Source of the DNA: Hemicordylus capensis
Taxonomy: Eukaryota > Chordata > Lepidosauria > Squamata > Cordylidae
Length of the DNA stretch: 64,000 bases
Direction: 5' to 3'
NCBI RefSeq assembly: GCF_027244095.1
Contig: NC_069661.1
Coordinates: forward strand, 121,399,501 to 121,463,500
In this document: positions 1 through 10,901 of the stretch, piece by piece
How the letters are laid out: each line of letters starts with the position of its first letter
Numbering within the stretch: the first letter of the stretch is position 1
Notes under the pieces: model-generated
Told to the model about the DNA's origin: nothing
What the model saw: only the letters and a program-made list of their open reading frames with translations
Databases searched by the model: none
Position numbers and translations under genes: made by a program

Positions 1-31
1 ACGCTTTCATATCTTTCGTGATCTTAACCTC

Positions 32-47
32 TGTGTGTGTGTGTGTA
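32..47. repeat. Short (TG)n microsatellite
   Basis: About eight TG dinucleotides in a row. No other function is visible. Confidence 0.9.
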
Positions 48-57
48 TCTATTACAT

Positions 58-240
58 TTATATGCTGCCCCATCCAAACGGCTCTGGGCAGTGCACAACA
101 ATAAAAAATAAAACCCACAAATCAATCCTTTTTAAAAACCATCATTTCAGAACAATTTTAAAACATCATAAAACCATTAACAATTAAAACATCAGTTTTA
201 AAACCCTGGAAGGCAAGGCCAAACAGATAGGTTTTGAGGA
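58..240 (-). mobile_element. L2-clade LINE 3' end fragment
   Basis: On the minus strand the sequence reads like the end of a reptilian L2 open reading frame and its 3' UTR. A short tail of the usual C-terminal coding end is followed by repeated TTTTAA-rich sequence and a terminal stretch resembling 'actgcccagagccg'. The same layout recurs at 45,360-45,893 on the plus strand, where more of the coding end survives. It is heavily 5'-truncated and has no coding capacity. Confidence 0.6.
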
Positions 241-396
241 CTCTCCTCAATCATTTGCTCAGTTCTTCACTGTTTAATCCACTTGCTGTTCATAAATCTG
301 AACTTTAATGTGACCAGTCAACAATTTTACTAACAAACTAGGTTTGTCTGGAAGGGTGGTTGCTTAAGGAAAGCAGCAAACGGCAAATATATATGG

Positions 397-840
397 TGTC
401 AGGGATCAGGTTGCCTTCCTACAGGAACGAGGGTTTCCTGTAAGCCTCAGGGTTTTACTGGAGAAAGGAGAAGGCTTCATTCACCTGGGCCCTCACTCCC
501 TTGGCCTTAAGGAACCTCCACCAGAACTGGGAGTCTCAGGGCTTGTACCATACCCTCCCCCATCACTGGCTCCTCATCATCAGCTACCTAGTTTTTACAG
601 ACTAACCTACAATCCTCATAGTGGCTCCTGCCACACCTGGAGGAACTGTGAGTTGTCGCCTTCCTGCTGCCCCCTCTCTCCGAGTTGGACTGGCCGACTG
701 ACCGGCCATCACATCTTTCACTGTGTCATCAGTCGGGGATGGCGAGCTCATATGCACAAGCAAGCAGAGCCAGGTACTGCCGAAGCTTCTTCTTGCAGCA
801 GCTGTGCCGACGCTGCTGATCCCCAGTATATGGCGTGACA
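397..840 (-). mobile_element. Possible solo LTR fossil (Gypsy-like)
   Basis: A 444-bp block starts with TGTC and ends with GACA. On the minus strand it begins TGTCACGCC, similar to the probable LTR inside the L2 at 34,849-35,334. No clean target duplication is visible and no internal coding region accompanies it. I read it as an old solo LTR; the assignment is tentative. Confidence 0.3.
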
Positions 841-1470
841 CATTCCCTCTGCAGATTTCATGAACATGAAGAGAATTTCAGAGCTGCATTCTCTCCTTAT
901 AAAGTGTACAACTCATCAGTTTGATAGTTGCTTTCTGGTTATTTCAGTTCAGCTTCCCTGCCTCCAGCCAATGGTGACTTCAAGCACTAATTTTAACAGC
1001 CTAGAAAATCTGAAGTTGTTCTCAGCTCATGAAACAGACCAACAAGAAAGAGTGTCTGATTTCATGATGGAATAGTAAAGCAATTTGTCTTTTCCTATAA
1101 AGCTCTTTCAAACCACTTTGTAAAGGCAAAATTATCTCCTAGGAAACATTCTCTCCTCACCATTTGTTTTTTTTTTTTTTAAATGCTCTCTTATATTGTA
1201 AAAGAAAACCATGGGATAAATGTAATGCTGTAGTTAAGTTGAGTGGCTTTGATGGTTTCCTTAAACCAAGCAAAGTCCATCTCAAGTGGCTTCTGAATAA
1301 CTGCCACTGCCTGTCAACTGCAGCTATTTTGTAACGTAGAAGCCACCTCCCCATGTTTAAAATTGTTTTACAAAAATTATTTTGCAAAGCAATACCAGTA
1401 GAGTTTTCACCTTTTAAATTTGATAGATCCACTGTGTTTTAACCACTGTATAATATTATTCATAAATGCA
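841..1470. other. Gene-free stretch, nothing recognised
   Basis: AT-rich sequence with no long open frame, no recognisable repeat and no clear splice or promoter signal. Confidence 0.5.
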
Positions 1471-1489
1471 GTGTGTGTGTGTGTGTGTG

Positions 1490-1539
<50 letters not shown>
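1471..1539. repeat. Compound (TG)n(TA)n microsatellite
   Basis: About ten TG units run into roughly twenty-four TA units. The long TA tract is likely polymorphic and could unpair or form a cruciform. Confidence 0.95.
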
Positions 1540-1542
<3 letters not shown>

Positions 1543-1607
1543 TCTTTAAGGCATACCTGTGGCTAATCCCGTGCGTGGCAGCTCTCATGAGAGTTCACGA
1601 GCAGAAG

Positions 1608-1795
1608 CACCATGGTGATTGGGCAGGGGGGATTCCACATACAAATCGGAAGGAAGAGCCTATGAGAGCAGACACACCATGGTGATTGGGCAGTGGGGAT
1701 TCCACATGCAGATAGGGAGGAGGAGCCTGTGGCACCATGGTGATTGGGCAAGGGAGATTCTATATGCAGATAGAGAGGAAGAGTCTGTGATGGTT
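1608..1795. repeat. Three-copy tandem repeat, unit about 58-67 bp
   Basis: The phrase CACCATGGTGATTGGGCA recurs at 1,608, 1,675 and 1,733, each time followed by a related 'gattccacatgcagat' stretch and a GAGGAGGAG-like purine run. Short open frames across it come from the repeat and are not genes. Confidence 0.85.
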
Positions 1796-1856
1796 AAGGT
1801 CAGTTGGAATGCAACTGTTACTGGTTGGAAGATGTTTTTGATTGTAGAGGAGAGGA

Positions 1857-1902
<46 letters not shown>
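1857..1902. repeat. (TCTA)n microsatellite
   Basis: Roughly eleven TCTA units in a row, one of a cluster of simple repeats between 1.4 and 2.1 kb. Confidence 0.95.
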
Positions 1903-1903
<1 letters not shown>

Positions 1904-2051
1904 ATCTATGGATAGTGGGCAGGAGTGTGCAAAGAGAGGGTTGTGAGGAGGAAAGAGCCCCTTCAGGAGAAGGAGGCTGCCATTGTGTGAATTAGATGAG
2001 AAAACAAGATGAACAAGATCTGTTAACTCTGGAAGGGGTGGGAGAGAGACT

Positions 2052-2078
2052 GAGAGAGAGAGAGAGAGAGAGAGAGAG
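2052..2078. repeat. (GA)n microsatellite
   Basis: About thirteen GA units in a purine-rich neighbourhood directly before the minisatellite at 2,111. Confidence 0.95.
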
Positions 2079-2110
2079 TATGGAGGGGAAGAGAGAAAGG
2101 AAGAAGGGTG

Positions 2111-2475
2111 AGGGATGGGCCTGAGCCTGTCAGTGGCCTGAGGGGAACAAGCGTCCATGGCAGCACCTATTGGCAGCAAGGAAGGGCCCAGTCAACCACA
2201 GCTGCTGTTTGGGACTACCAAGGCCATTGGCGGAGGGAGGCAGTCAGGCAAGGGATGGGCCCGGCCTGTCAGTGGCCTGAGGGGAACAAGTGGCCATGGC
2301 AGTGGCTACAGCAAGGAAGGGCCCAGTCAACCACAGCTGCTGTTTGGGACTACCAAGGCCATTGGCGGAGGGAGGCAGTCAGGCAAGGGATGGGCCCGGC
2401 CTGTCAGTGGCCTGAGGGGAACAAGTGGCCATGGCAGTGGCTACAACAAGGAAGGGCCCAGTCAACCGCTGCTGG
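2111..2475. repeat. GC-rich minisatellite, unit 135-140 bp, about 2.7 copies
   Basis: Units begin with AGGGATGGGC at 2,111, 2,251 and 2,386, giving periods of 140 and 135 bp. Units two and three are nearly identical over their shared length; the first carries several differences. Because 135 is a multiple of three, an artificial 168-residue open frame runs through the array; its protein is itself repeated and matches no family I know. The array lies on the downstream (minus-strand) side of the hairpin motif at 2,721-2,758, so it may be the body of that repeat. Confidence 0.9.
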
Positions 2476-2720
2476 TGGTGGTGGTGGTGCTGCTGCTCCT
2501 GTGGGGAGGAGCAGGAGCAGGGCTTGGGTGAGGGTGGGGAAGTCTCTGGGGATAGGGGGCTGCAGCTTGGCCAATAGGCACCAGCAACGCTGTAGCTGCA
2601 ACCAAGAGGGGTGAGGGGGATGGAACCAACCAGATGGAAGAGGAGGAGTGTGGCTCAGGTGAGGGTGGGGAGATCTCTGAGGTGAGGGGGGCTGTGGCAG
2701 GGGTGAGGGGAGCAATCTAG

Positions 2721-2758
2721 TACTAGTGCGCAGATGCTCTGCACGGGTTAAGCTAGTT
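2721..2758 (-). repeat. Terminal hairpin motif of an unidentified repeat, copy 1
   Basis: On the minus strand the sequence starts AACTAGCTTAACCC and continues into GTGCAGA-GCA-TCTGCGC, a 7-bp stem with a 3-base GCA loop and one G-T pair. The same layout, with different stem bases, occurs at 13,361 and 26,086. Downstream on the minus strand the DNA is C/T-rich, as in the other two copies. The family is not identified. Confidence 0.65.
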
Positions 2759-2762
2759 ATTC

Positions 2763-2990
2763 ATAAGAACATAAGAACAGCCCTGCTGGATCAGGCCCAA
2801 GGCCCATCTAGTCCAGCATCCTGTTTCTCACAGTGGCCCACCAGATGCTGCTGGAAGCCACAGGCAGGAGTTGAGGGCATGCCCTCTCTCCTGCCATTAC
2901 TCACTTGCAACTGGTTCTCAGAGCCATCCTGCCTTTGAGACTGAAGGTGGCCCACAGCCCTCCAACTAGTAGCCATTGATGGACATAAGA
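2763..2990 (-). mobile_element. CR1 LINE 3' end
   Basis: Reading the minus strand, this matches the 3' region of the CR1 copy ending at 10,283: 'gatgggccttgggcctgatc' followed by the 'cagcagggctgttcttatgt' terminus. It is 5'-truncated and non-coding. The same terminus recurs at 63,401-63,565. Confidence 0.8.
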
Positions 2991-4009
2991 AAATAAATGT
3001 AGTAGCTGCAGCTTTCCTACTCTGCAAAGTAACTTCACCTGGACAACTTCTGCCTGTCATAAAGCTGCCAAAGGTATCTCCTGCCTGTCTCCAAGTGCTC
3101 ATTAATCCTTAACCAATCCTTTGCAATATACATACTGCGAGAAGGTGGCTTACCTAAGGCTACTGTGTGCACTTATAGCTGGGGCATGATTCAAACTAGG
3201 CACTTTTCAGGTCATTCATAATATTGGCTACCATGCTACACCATCTCTCACATTCCCCTAGCATCAGACTTGCGAAGTCTTATGTATGCCCTTACGTTAC
3301 TGGGGATCATAAAGAATGGTTGTTATAAAGATGAGAATGATGCTATTATATATATTCAAAGATAGGAAGGATTCTTACTTGCCAAAGAGGCAATGGAACC
3401 TTTATTTCCATATAAAACCAATCCTTTTGTTATCAAAGCTTCTTCTTTTTAAAATCTGTTCAGCTCCACAGAACAAAAGCAGTATCTCTTCCATATTTTT
3501 TAAGACGACAGTGTCGTTCCATTTCATTTTTAACACAAAAACAAGTTTTCAGAGCATCTGTTTTCTGAATGCGTCTGCAAAATACAGTTGTCTAAGTCTA
3601 CATTTGGGGCATCATTATCTGCCATTCTGTGTGGCTCTAACAGTGAGTCTCCACATTTGCAATACTGGAACACACTTGTCCTCCTCAGGATGGATCATGG
3701 TTTCTTATCTACCCTCACTAGAGCTAAGATACATTTGCTTCCCCTCAAACTTTAATATCAGCTAGTTTCAGACTTTAATATTCAGACTTTCAAACTTTAA
3801 TATCAACGAATGCAGATATTCTCTGTATGCTCTAATATTTGACGGTGCAATTAAGCATTATACTGCTTAACTAGGAGTGGGGAATATCCGTCCTCCTGTA
3901 CCTCTTGGAGGATAGTCCCTGTACAGACAACAGTAGTTTAGGATAATTATATCAGAATCTGCAACAGGAAGTGTATTTGCCTAGGTATAATAGGAGTTGA
4001 TGAGGCTAT
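2991..4009. other. Gene-free stretch
   Basis: Mostly AT-rich unique sequence. A 149-residue plus-strand open frame at 3,316-3,765 shows no recognisable domain and no splice or promoter context, so I take it as chance. No repeat was recognised. Confidence 0.5.
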
Positions 4010-4435
4010 TTCCATGATCAACAGAAAGCAGGCGAAGGGAGCATAGCCCACTTTCCGTGGAGCGTGGGAACCACCAGGCTCACAGGCGAGCCCGGTGCTC
4101 CCAAGAAGGTTAGCCCGCCTAGAACACCCTCCCCTTAAGTGAGGTTAAGGGAGCAAGTGCTCCATTAACCACATTTCGTTGCTCATGTGTCGCCGCGGTG
4201 TGCGGTGACACAAAAGTAGACCCCCAGCCGGACTCTGGAGTCTCTCCAGGATGCTCCATGCACTCGTGCGGGACTTCCGGGGGCCTCGCGGCCCACAATC
4301 CCCTCAGCCCCCACCGGCTCCATAACAGAGCCAGCAGTTGTGTGAGCAGCAAGTCCAGCCACCCAGGGCTCCACCATCAATTGTCCGCTGGTAGAACGGG
4401 GTAATCCCACTCTCCCCATAGACCACATTGAGACA
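4010..4435. mobile_element. Non-autonomous palindrome-rich repeat, family A, copy 1
   Basis: Shares long stretches with 22,803-23,312, 37,556-37,850, 59,398-59,835 and 60,085-60,530. Shared marks are 'agcccactctcccc', 'gtagacccccag', 'gtctctccag' and 'ggctccat.a.agagccag'. It has GC-rich self-complementary segments, a 'ctattt' edge like the other copies' CTATTC edges, and no coding frame. A non-autonomous DNA transposon is my inference. Confidence 0.6.
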
Positions 4436-5769
4436 TTTCACAGCAATCATGTGAAGCGCCTCTATCAGTGAGTGATTGTCAAGGAGGTCTACCATCTAGA
4501 TGCTCTTTAAATCTTCTTCTTCGCTGATGGTGACTTTGATATCTACATTTGGTGGTTCACATGTTGATGATACATAGAGCATGTTCACATTTAATGCGGA
4601 ACCTGAGGTTTTTGTGTGCAAGCTCTCTCTTAGCCCCAGGCTCACCTCTTCCCCTGTCCCATTCCTACATGAATGTCTATTTCCTTTGTAGGCTAGGATA
4701 TGCTAAGATTGTAGACTAGGATATGCCGAGCATGATCATGCTATCTGAACCCACCAATCTGAGAATATCCTAATCTACTTTATTCAGGGAACCCGAGATT
4801 TGAACCCAAGGTTGAAGTTAGTTTATCTGGCACAAGCAAGTTAGGATATGCCAAAATTGGTGGATTCAGACATCATGACCAATCTCAGCCTATTCTAACC
4901 TGGAACGAGGCCCTCATGAGGGGATGCAGGGGATGCACACACTCCCAGGGCTGAGGAGGCCACATGAACCTCAAGTTCCATATTGTGAACTTGCCTATAA
5001 TGTTATAAAGTAAAACAATACTCAGCTCTCCCATTTAAGGAGCTACGCTAGATCACAGTCTATATGGTGTAGTTTACACCAAATATAGTGTAGTTTACTC
5101 CTTTCCCTTGCTCTGATCCTGCAATGAAAAACACCCAATGGAAACTCAGTTGTTGGAGTGGAATGCTTGATGTGCACATACAAAGGTAACTGTGCTCCTG
5201 TTGCTTTCATTGGTGCATTCTGGAAGCTTATTTGCATTTAGGGGTTCTTGTCCAGAAAAATTTCCTTTTCTGTATATTACATAATTACTCTGTGTAGCCC
5301 ATGTGAAAGACACAGCTACTAGTTATTGAATACCAGAGGAATGTGAAGCCTCTGCTTAAACATTTCCCCATATCATGAGGGGATGGGAGAAATGTTCAGA
5401 AGTGGGTGTGCATGAGTCCTGCTTGGATTTGTGGGGTCATCCTCTTGGTGGCCTCCCCTATATATGCAGAGTTTCTGCATCTTCAGTAGTAGCAGCCGTG
5501 AAGTTCCCATTGAGTGTTTTTATCTGGAGTCTTGAGGCGGGTTACCTGTAAGGGCTCTGTGAAGACAAGATTGGGGCAATCCCCTTCCTTCTTTCTTGTT
5601 AGCCTCAGCAGTTTGGTTGTTGTTGTTTTTCTGCAAAGTGCTCCCATGTTCTGCAAAGCACTCCCAGACCAGAGTTGCCATTACAAAAGTTCCTGTTTGT
5701 GCACTCTAACTTCTCTAGATATGAAGACAAAAGTGATATAGCCCCATGGTCATGCCCAGTTGTCCGAAA
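4436..5769. other. Gene-free stretch
   Basis: No exon-like open frame. Near 4,690-4,880 the words 'ggatatgc' and 'aggatatgccaaaattgg' recur imperfectly, suggesting an old local duplication. Nothing else was recognised. Confidence 0.45.
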
Positions 5770-5908
5770 TGTGGCTGGTCCTGTGCTCTGACTGACAACA
5801 ATTAGTCAACATCCTGTCCTCCATTGGGGATGAGTTCGTAGAGATTCAATGTGTTTGTTATTTCTATTTCTGCTGGCCAATGGCTGTAATAAAATTGATG
5901 ATGATGAG
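5770..5908 (+). mobile_element. Probable LINE 3' tail, same type as 23,930
   Basis: Ends in 'gctgtaataaaattgatgat', close to the minus-strand 3' end of the broken LINE at 23,930-25,160 ('agtaataaaattctgatc'). Both have a 'tgctgg' word just upstream. Only the 3' UTR is present. Confidence 0.4.
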
Positions 5909-7037
5909 TAGAGATCAAGGAGGTGGGTTGAGTGTTTGAGAACCTCCACTGAGTTCAGTGGAAGCATTTTAATTTCCACCACCTCTTTTTTTGTTGGTCT
6001 AACCAACATGATGCTATTCTCAAGGGTGAGATTGACTTGTGAGGAACCATAGGATTCAAAGTTTCACTTCTCTGTCAGACACACCCCACCCCACCTCTTC
6101 CTGTTTTGTTGTCTTGTACTAGCCAGGCATTAATTAATTAATTCAACCCTGGTGTTATGCTAACATATATTTGGGATCCACCAGCAAAAGTGGACCTAGT
6201 AGCAATTCTGTCCTTGTCTAGGTGGTACAAGCAGAGCATATGAACGGTACACACAGTGTAGAAATGAAAGGTATAAATTTCAGGTCAACAGGTCTTACAT
6301 GCATTGAGCTTTCAAGCACACGAGGAGTCCCTATTCAGTGAGTAAGAGGGATTCCATGTGCACCTCTCTCTTCAACCATGGAGTTGGTCCATCCATTGAA
6401 ATGAATGGGGAAATCAGACTGTGCAGGAACTTCATGTATACAACAGAGAACACATGGAGCTTTAAACTGCAGTTATAGTATTTCTATATATGATGATCTC
6501 TTTCCAATTCTCATATTAAGAACTGTTATATCCATGATAATTTTGAGTTTTATAAATTTTGGATTGAAATATCAATATGCTCTGTAATGCTCACAGCTAA
6601 TTAACAGCTGTTGTTTTCCAGCACCTCTATAGGTATCTTTCCTCTATGAAAACAATTTCCCATTTATGTCTATTAATGAGTGTGCACCTAAAGGGGGGGA
6701 AAGGAAAGCCTTGATCAAAAGATCATTGTTTTCAAGGATCTGCTGGTTATTCGGAAGCTCCATCCAGCCACTTTGGAAAAGAAGTTGTAAGCTAGAAATA
6801 AATATAAATGTATTTCAAACAAAAGATTATTATAAGGCAAAGTGTAGTGCTATGTTCAGGCATTTTGATCTATGTGAATGTAGATCTTTTTTAAAAAACC
6901 AATTTAATGGAATAATTTTAATGATAAGATGGTATCATGTCTGATATGGTTAGCATTAACAGCCGTACAACTTACAGATACAAGCCTCATACTCTGTATA
7001 TGAGGCATACATATACATGGCAATACTCTGTATGGCA
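5909..7037. other. Gene-free stretch
   Basis: AT-rich, with no repeat family recognised. Short open frames at 6,405 and 6,666 have no domain or splice context. Confidence 0.45.
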
Positions 7038-7355
7038 TGTTGCAGAGTGTGTTCTGTCTGAATGGCGTACAAAGCGAATACCTGAGAAAGGTTTTTAACA
7101 GAACTTTACTTGTGAGACAAAGGCATTAAGAGGTTAGTACAGAACTTGCTGACAAATACACAAAGGACAGGAATAGGAAGGAGAATAGAAACGCCTAGCT
7201 AGCCAAACCAATACAGAGGAAATTATAGTGCCCCCTCTGGCATTATAGAAGATTGCATGCAAACTATAAAGCAAACTAGGCTGCAGCTGTTGCTTATCCC
7301 AACACCCGTTCTCAACAGCTGAAGCATTAGCTCACTAAGTTCCTTACTCGTAACA
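7038..7355 (-). mobile_element. Possible solo LTR fossil (copia-like)
   Basis: A 318-bp block begins TGTTGC and ends GTAACA. Read on the minus strand it starts TGTTACGAG and ends GCAACA, the TGTT...AACA style common in copia LTRs. It lies 1.6 kb from a copia reverse-transcriptase fossil, which is why I mention it, but that fossil reads on the other strand. No target duplication is visible. Tentative. Confidence 0.3.
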
Positions 7356-7377
7356 GTTTTTAATGCCATTCTCTGAC

Positions 7378-8965
7378 CAAAGGTTCTAAGGGAGGCGAAA
7401 AGAGAGTTTTAGGAACATTTAAAAGCATCAAGGGGAATAACAAAAACTTCTTTAAAAACATCAGAAGCAGAAACCTGCCAGAGAGGGGGTTGGACCCTTA
7501 GACAATGAGGGAGTAAAAGGAATTATTAAGGAGAATATGGAGGTTACAGAGAAGCTAAATGAGTTCTTTGCATCCGTCTTCACAGCAGAGAATACTGAGC
7601 ATATACCATATAGGCTTTTTAGGGATGGAGGCTAAAGAACTGAGTCAGATAGAAGTGACAAGAGATGATGTTCTAAACTGTCTGGAAAAACTGAAAACTA
7701 ACAGATTACCAGGGCCAGATGGCATCCATCCAAGAGTCCTCAAAGAACTCCAATGTGAAATTGCTGACCTCCTTGCTAAAATATATAACTTATCCCTGCA
7801 ATCAGGCTCAGTACCGGAGGACTGGAAAGTAGCAAATGTAACACCAATTTTCGAAAAGGGATCCAGGCGCGATCCGGGAAATTACAGGCCAGTTAGCTTA
7901 ACGTCCATTCCAGGCAAAGTGATGGAAAGCATACTCAAAGATAAAATTGTAAAGCACATAGAACAGGCCCTGCTGGGAGAGTAACAGCATGGCTTCTGCA
8001 AAAGGTAAAACCTTCCTCACAAAACTTTTGGAGTTCTTTGAGAGTGTCAACAACACTTGTGTGGATCAAGATGATCCAGTTGACATAGTATACCTGGACT
8101 TCCAAAAAGCTTTCAACAAAGTGCCTCATCAAAGATTCCTGAGGAAACTTAGCAGTCATGAGATAAGGGGACAAGTACATGTGTGGATTGCTAACTGGTT
8201 GAAGGACAGGAAACAGAGGGTAGGGATACATGGAGAGTTTTCACAATGGAGGGAAGTAAGAAGTGGGGTCCCCCAGGGATCTGTACTGGAACCAGTGCTT
8301 TTTAATCTATTCATAAATGATCTATAAGTAGGGGTAAGCAGCAAGATGGCCAGATTTGCAGATGATACGAAACTATTTTGGGTAGTGAAATCCAAAACGG
8401 ATTGTGAAGAGCTCCAAAAGGATCTCTCCAAACTGGGTGAGTGGGCGACAAAGTGGTAAATGTGGTTCAGTGTTGGCAAGTGTAAAGTGATGCACATTGG
8501 GATGAAGAACCCCAACTTCAAGTATACATTGATGGGATCTGAGCTGTTGGTGACTGACCAGGAGAGGGATCTTGGGGTTGTGGTGGACAACTCATTGAAA
8601 GTGTTGACTCAATGTGCGGCAGCTATGAAAAAGGCCAATTCCATGCTAGGGATTATTAGAAAGGGGACTGAACATAAAACTGCTAATATTATAATGCCCT
8701 TATACAAAACTATGGAGTGGCTATGCAGTGGCTACATACACCTGGAGTACTGCGTACAATTCTGGTCACCATATCTCAAAAAGGGCATTGTAGAATTGGA
8801 AAAGGTGCAGAAGAGGGCAACAAATATGATCAGGGGCCTAGAGCACTTTTCTTATGAGACAAGGCTCCAACTCCTGAGTCTATTTAGTTTAGAAAAAAGA
8901 CTGCGGGGGAGCCATGATAGAGGTCTATAAAATCATGCAAAGTGCGGAGAAAGTGGATAGGGAGG
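7378..8965 (+). mobile_element. CR1 LINE, 5'-truncated, broken ORF2 (reverse transcriptase)
   Basis: Encodes the reverse-transcriptase part of CR1 ORF2 in at least three frames, so it is dead. Motifs in order are GNYRPVSLTSIPGKVME (finger region, about 7,878), [16 protein letters not shown] (motif A, about 8,080), [20 protein letters not shown] (motif B, about 8,265), FADDTKLF (motif C, about 8,356) and LEYCVQFWSPYLKKG (about 8,736). The frame is lost near 7,982 and again between 8,327 and 8,460. The endonuclease domain and 5' end are missing. The copy stops abruptly at about 8,965, inside a CR1 segment that reappears at 9,693, after the copia fossil. Confidence 0.9.
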
Positions 8966-9692
8966 AATGCATATCAAATATTTAGATGTAAAAATAGCCT
9001 TTTTGCATGGTGAGCTTAAAGAAGAAATCTATATAGAACAGCCACCTAGTTTCAAAGATACAGAATGACCTGACTTTGTATGTAAGTTATGCAAGATTAT
9101 ATATGGACTTAAACAGGCCGCAAGGGCTTGGAATGCAAAAATTAATGAAGTGCTCATAAATGAAAACTTCACCAAAAGTAAAGCAGATCCTTGCCTATAT
9201 TCAAAGAAAGCGGACAACCGATGGATCTTTATTCTGGTCTATGTGGATTACCTACTGATGTGTTTTGAACCAGAAGGAGATGGCAGTGGAAGAATGAAAG
9301 CATTAACTCGACAATTTGAAATGAGAGATCTGGGAAACATAACACATTACTTGGGAATACAGATAGAAAGAGAATATGATGTGAGCTACCTTCTCAGTCA
9401 AAACTGCAAAATAGAAGAAATAATAGAGAACTTTGTGATGGAAGATGCAAAGGCAGTAAGTACTCCCATGAAAACTAGTTACTGAAAGGAGAGCAAGGAA
9501 CAGGGTATGTTGTTGCCAAACAACCAACAATATAGAGGAATAATTGGGAAACTGTTGTACATTGTCAAACAACCCAACATTACAGCTGCAAACGGGATCG
9601 TATGCAGGAATGTCTCAGCACCAAGTCAGAAGGACTGGAATGCAACAAAAGGGTTATATGTTACCTAAAAGGAAATTTACACCTTAAGCTAT
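8966..9692 (+). mobile_element. Ty1/copia LTR-retrotransposon fossil (reverse transcriptase part)
   Basis: The translated sequence has the copia reverse-transcriptase signature: a YLDVK-AFLHGELKEEIY block, then YGLKQAARAWN, then a CLYSKK and ILVYVDY block, and a TPMKTSY-type connection region. Only the central polymerase segment is present; no flanking LTRs, gag or integrase were recognised next to it. It is broken, with a few breaks, and looks old. It lies between two CR1 pieces. Copia elements are uncommon in amniotes, so the fragment is worth recording. Confidence 0.85.
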
Positions 9693-10283
9693 CTTAAGAA
9701 GGACATTATAGAACTGAAAAAGGTGCAGAAGAGGGCAACCAAGATGATAAGGAGCCTGGAATACCTTCCTTATGGCAAGGCTACAGCATTTGGGGCTTCT
9801 TAGTTTGGAAAGGAGGCAACTATGGGGACACATGGTGTATATAATTATACATAGACTGGACAGAGAGAAATTTTTCTCCCTCTCTCACAACACTAGAACC
9901 AGGGGTCATCCCCTGAAAATGAAGGACGGGAATTTTAAGATCAAAAGAAGTGCCTTTTCACACAGCACATAATTAATCTATTGAATTCTCAGCCACAGAA
10001 TGTGATGATGGCCACTAGCTTGGATGGTTTTAAAAGGGGCTAAGACAAATTCATGGAGGACAGGTCTATCAATGGCTACTATTCTGTTGGCTTTAGGCCA
10101 CCTCCAGCCTAAGAAGCAAGATGCCTCTAAATACCAGTTTCAGGGGAGCAACAGCAAGAGAGAGGGCATGCCCTCACCTCTTACCTGTGGGCTTCTCAGA
10201 GGCATCTGGTGGACCACTATGTGAAACAAGATGCTGGACTAGATGGGCCTTGGGCCTGATCCAGCAGTGCTGTTCTCGTTCTT
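9693..10283 (+). mobile_element. CR1 LINE 3' end, second copy
   Basis: Begins inside the same CR1 coding stretch that the 7,378-8,965 copy already covers ('aaggtgcagaagagggcaac' at both about 8,800 and about 9,720). It then continues through the ORF2 end ('tctccctctctcacaacact') into the 3' UTR, ending 'gatgggccttgggcctgatc' and 'cagcagtgctgttctcgttc'. About 180 bp of CR1 is therefore present on both sides of the copia fossil, so this is not a simple insertion into one CR1. Confidence 0.8.
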
Positions 10284-10424
10284 AAACAGACTGCTGCTGA
10301 GGGCCCTAGCCTGGCATAATCTCACAGGTATGCTGGCATACTCTTACTATGGAGTATCCTCACTACTGCCACAACTCCTCCACCAGCAGATTGACCAAAA
10401 CAGCGGACTCATTCACATGACTAT

Positions 10425-10760
10425 AAGCAGGGTTGGAGGAGCACCCAGCCAGGGTAGGAAAGCCATGCATGCTCCCAGTTTGCAGCTATGAGAGCTCTGA
10501 AGGCAAGTTATGAGGATGGGAGGGTGGGAGTATTGTGTGGGAGGCAGGAACTGGACTGTCCACATTCTTTCCCAAGGAGAATGCACCCTGCCACATTCTT
10601 TCCCAAGGAGTTTACCAAGGGTTAACAAAAAGCATCCTCCCCAGATCCTGCCTCCCACACTTCCGATCACCCTCCCACATCATATCTTGCTTTTCATACA
10701 CATCTGTGGATTGGGAGCACACATAGTTCTCCTACCCTTGCTGGGTGCTCCTGCTTAAGG
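10425..10760. mobile_element. Inverted-repeat (MITE-like) element
   Basis: AGGAGCACCCAGCCAGGGTA at 10,437 matches the reverse complement of 10,730-10,752 at all but one of 23 positions. A weaker match continues about 35 bp inward (GCTCCCA words in both arms). The interior holds a 33-bp direct repeat, 'ccacattctttcccaaggag', twice between 10,556 and 10,611. There is no coding frame. The family is unknown. Confidence 0.55.
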
Positions 10761-10901
10761 TGCAAATTCTAAAGCATTGCTCTTAGCACCACAATAACCT
10801 GTTCTGACCACTAGAGGCATGGAGAGTTATGTTTATAGGTCTCTCTTGGTCAGTTAAGAGTCCCTCAGAACTGTTCAGCTGATGTTTTGAAGGCTTGTGC
10901 C

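Noticed and set aside
1608-2475. CRISPR-like array
   Set aside because: Units are contiguous tandem repeats without unique spacers, and the DNA is vertebrate.
2108-2614. 168-residue open frame
   Set aside because: It runs through a minisatellite whose unit length is a multiple of three; the protein is only the translated repeat.
3316-3765. 149-residue plus-strand open frame
   Set aside because: AT-rich, no domain or family resemblance, no splice or promoter context, and a composition typical of chance frames.
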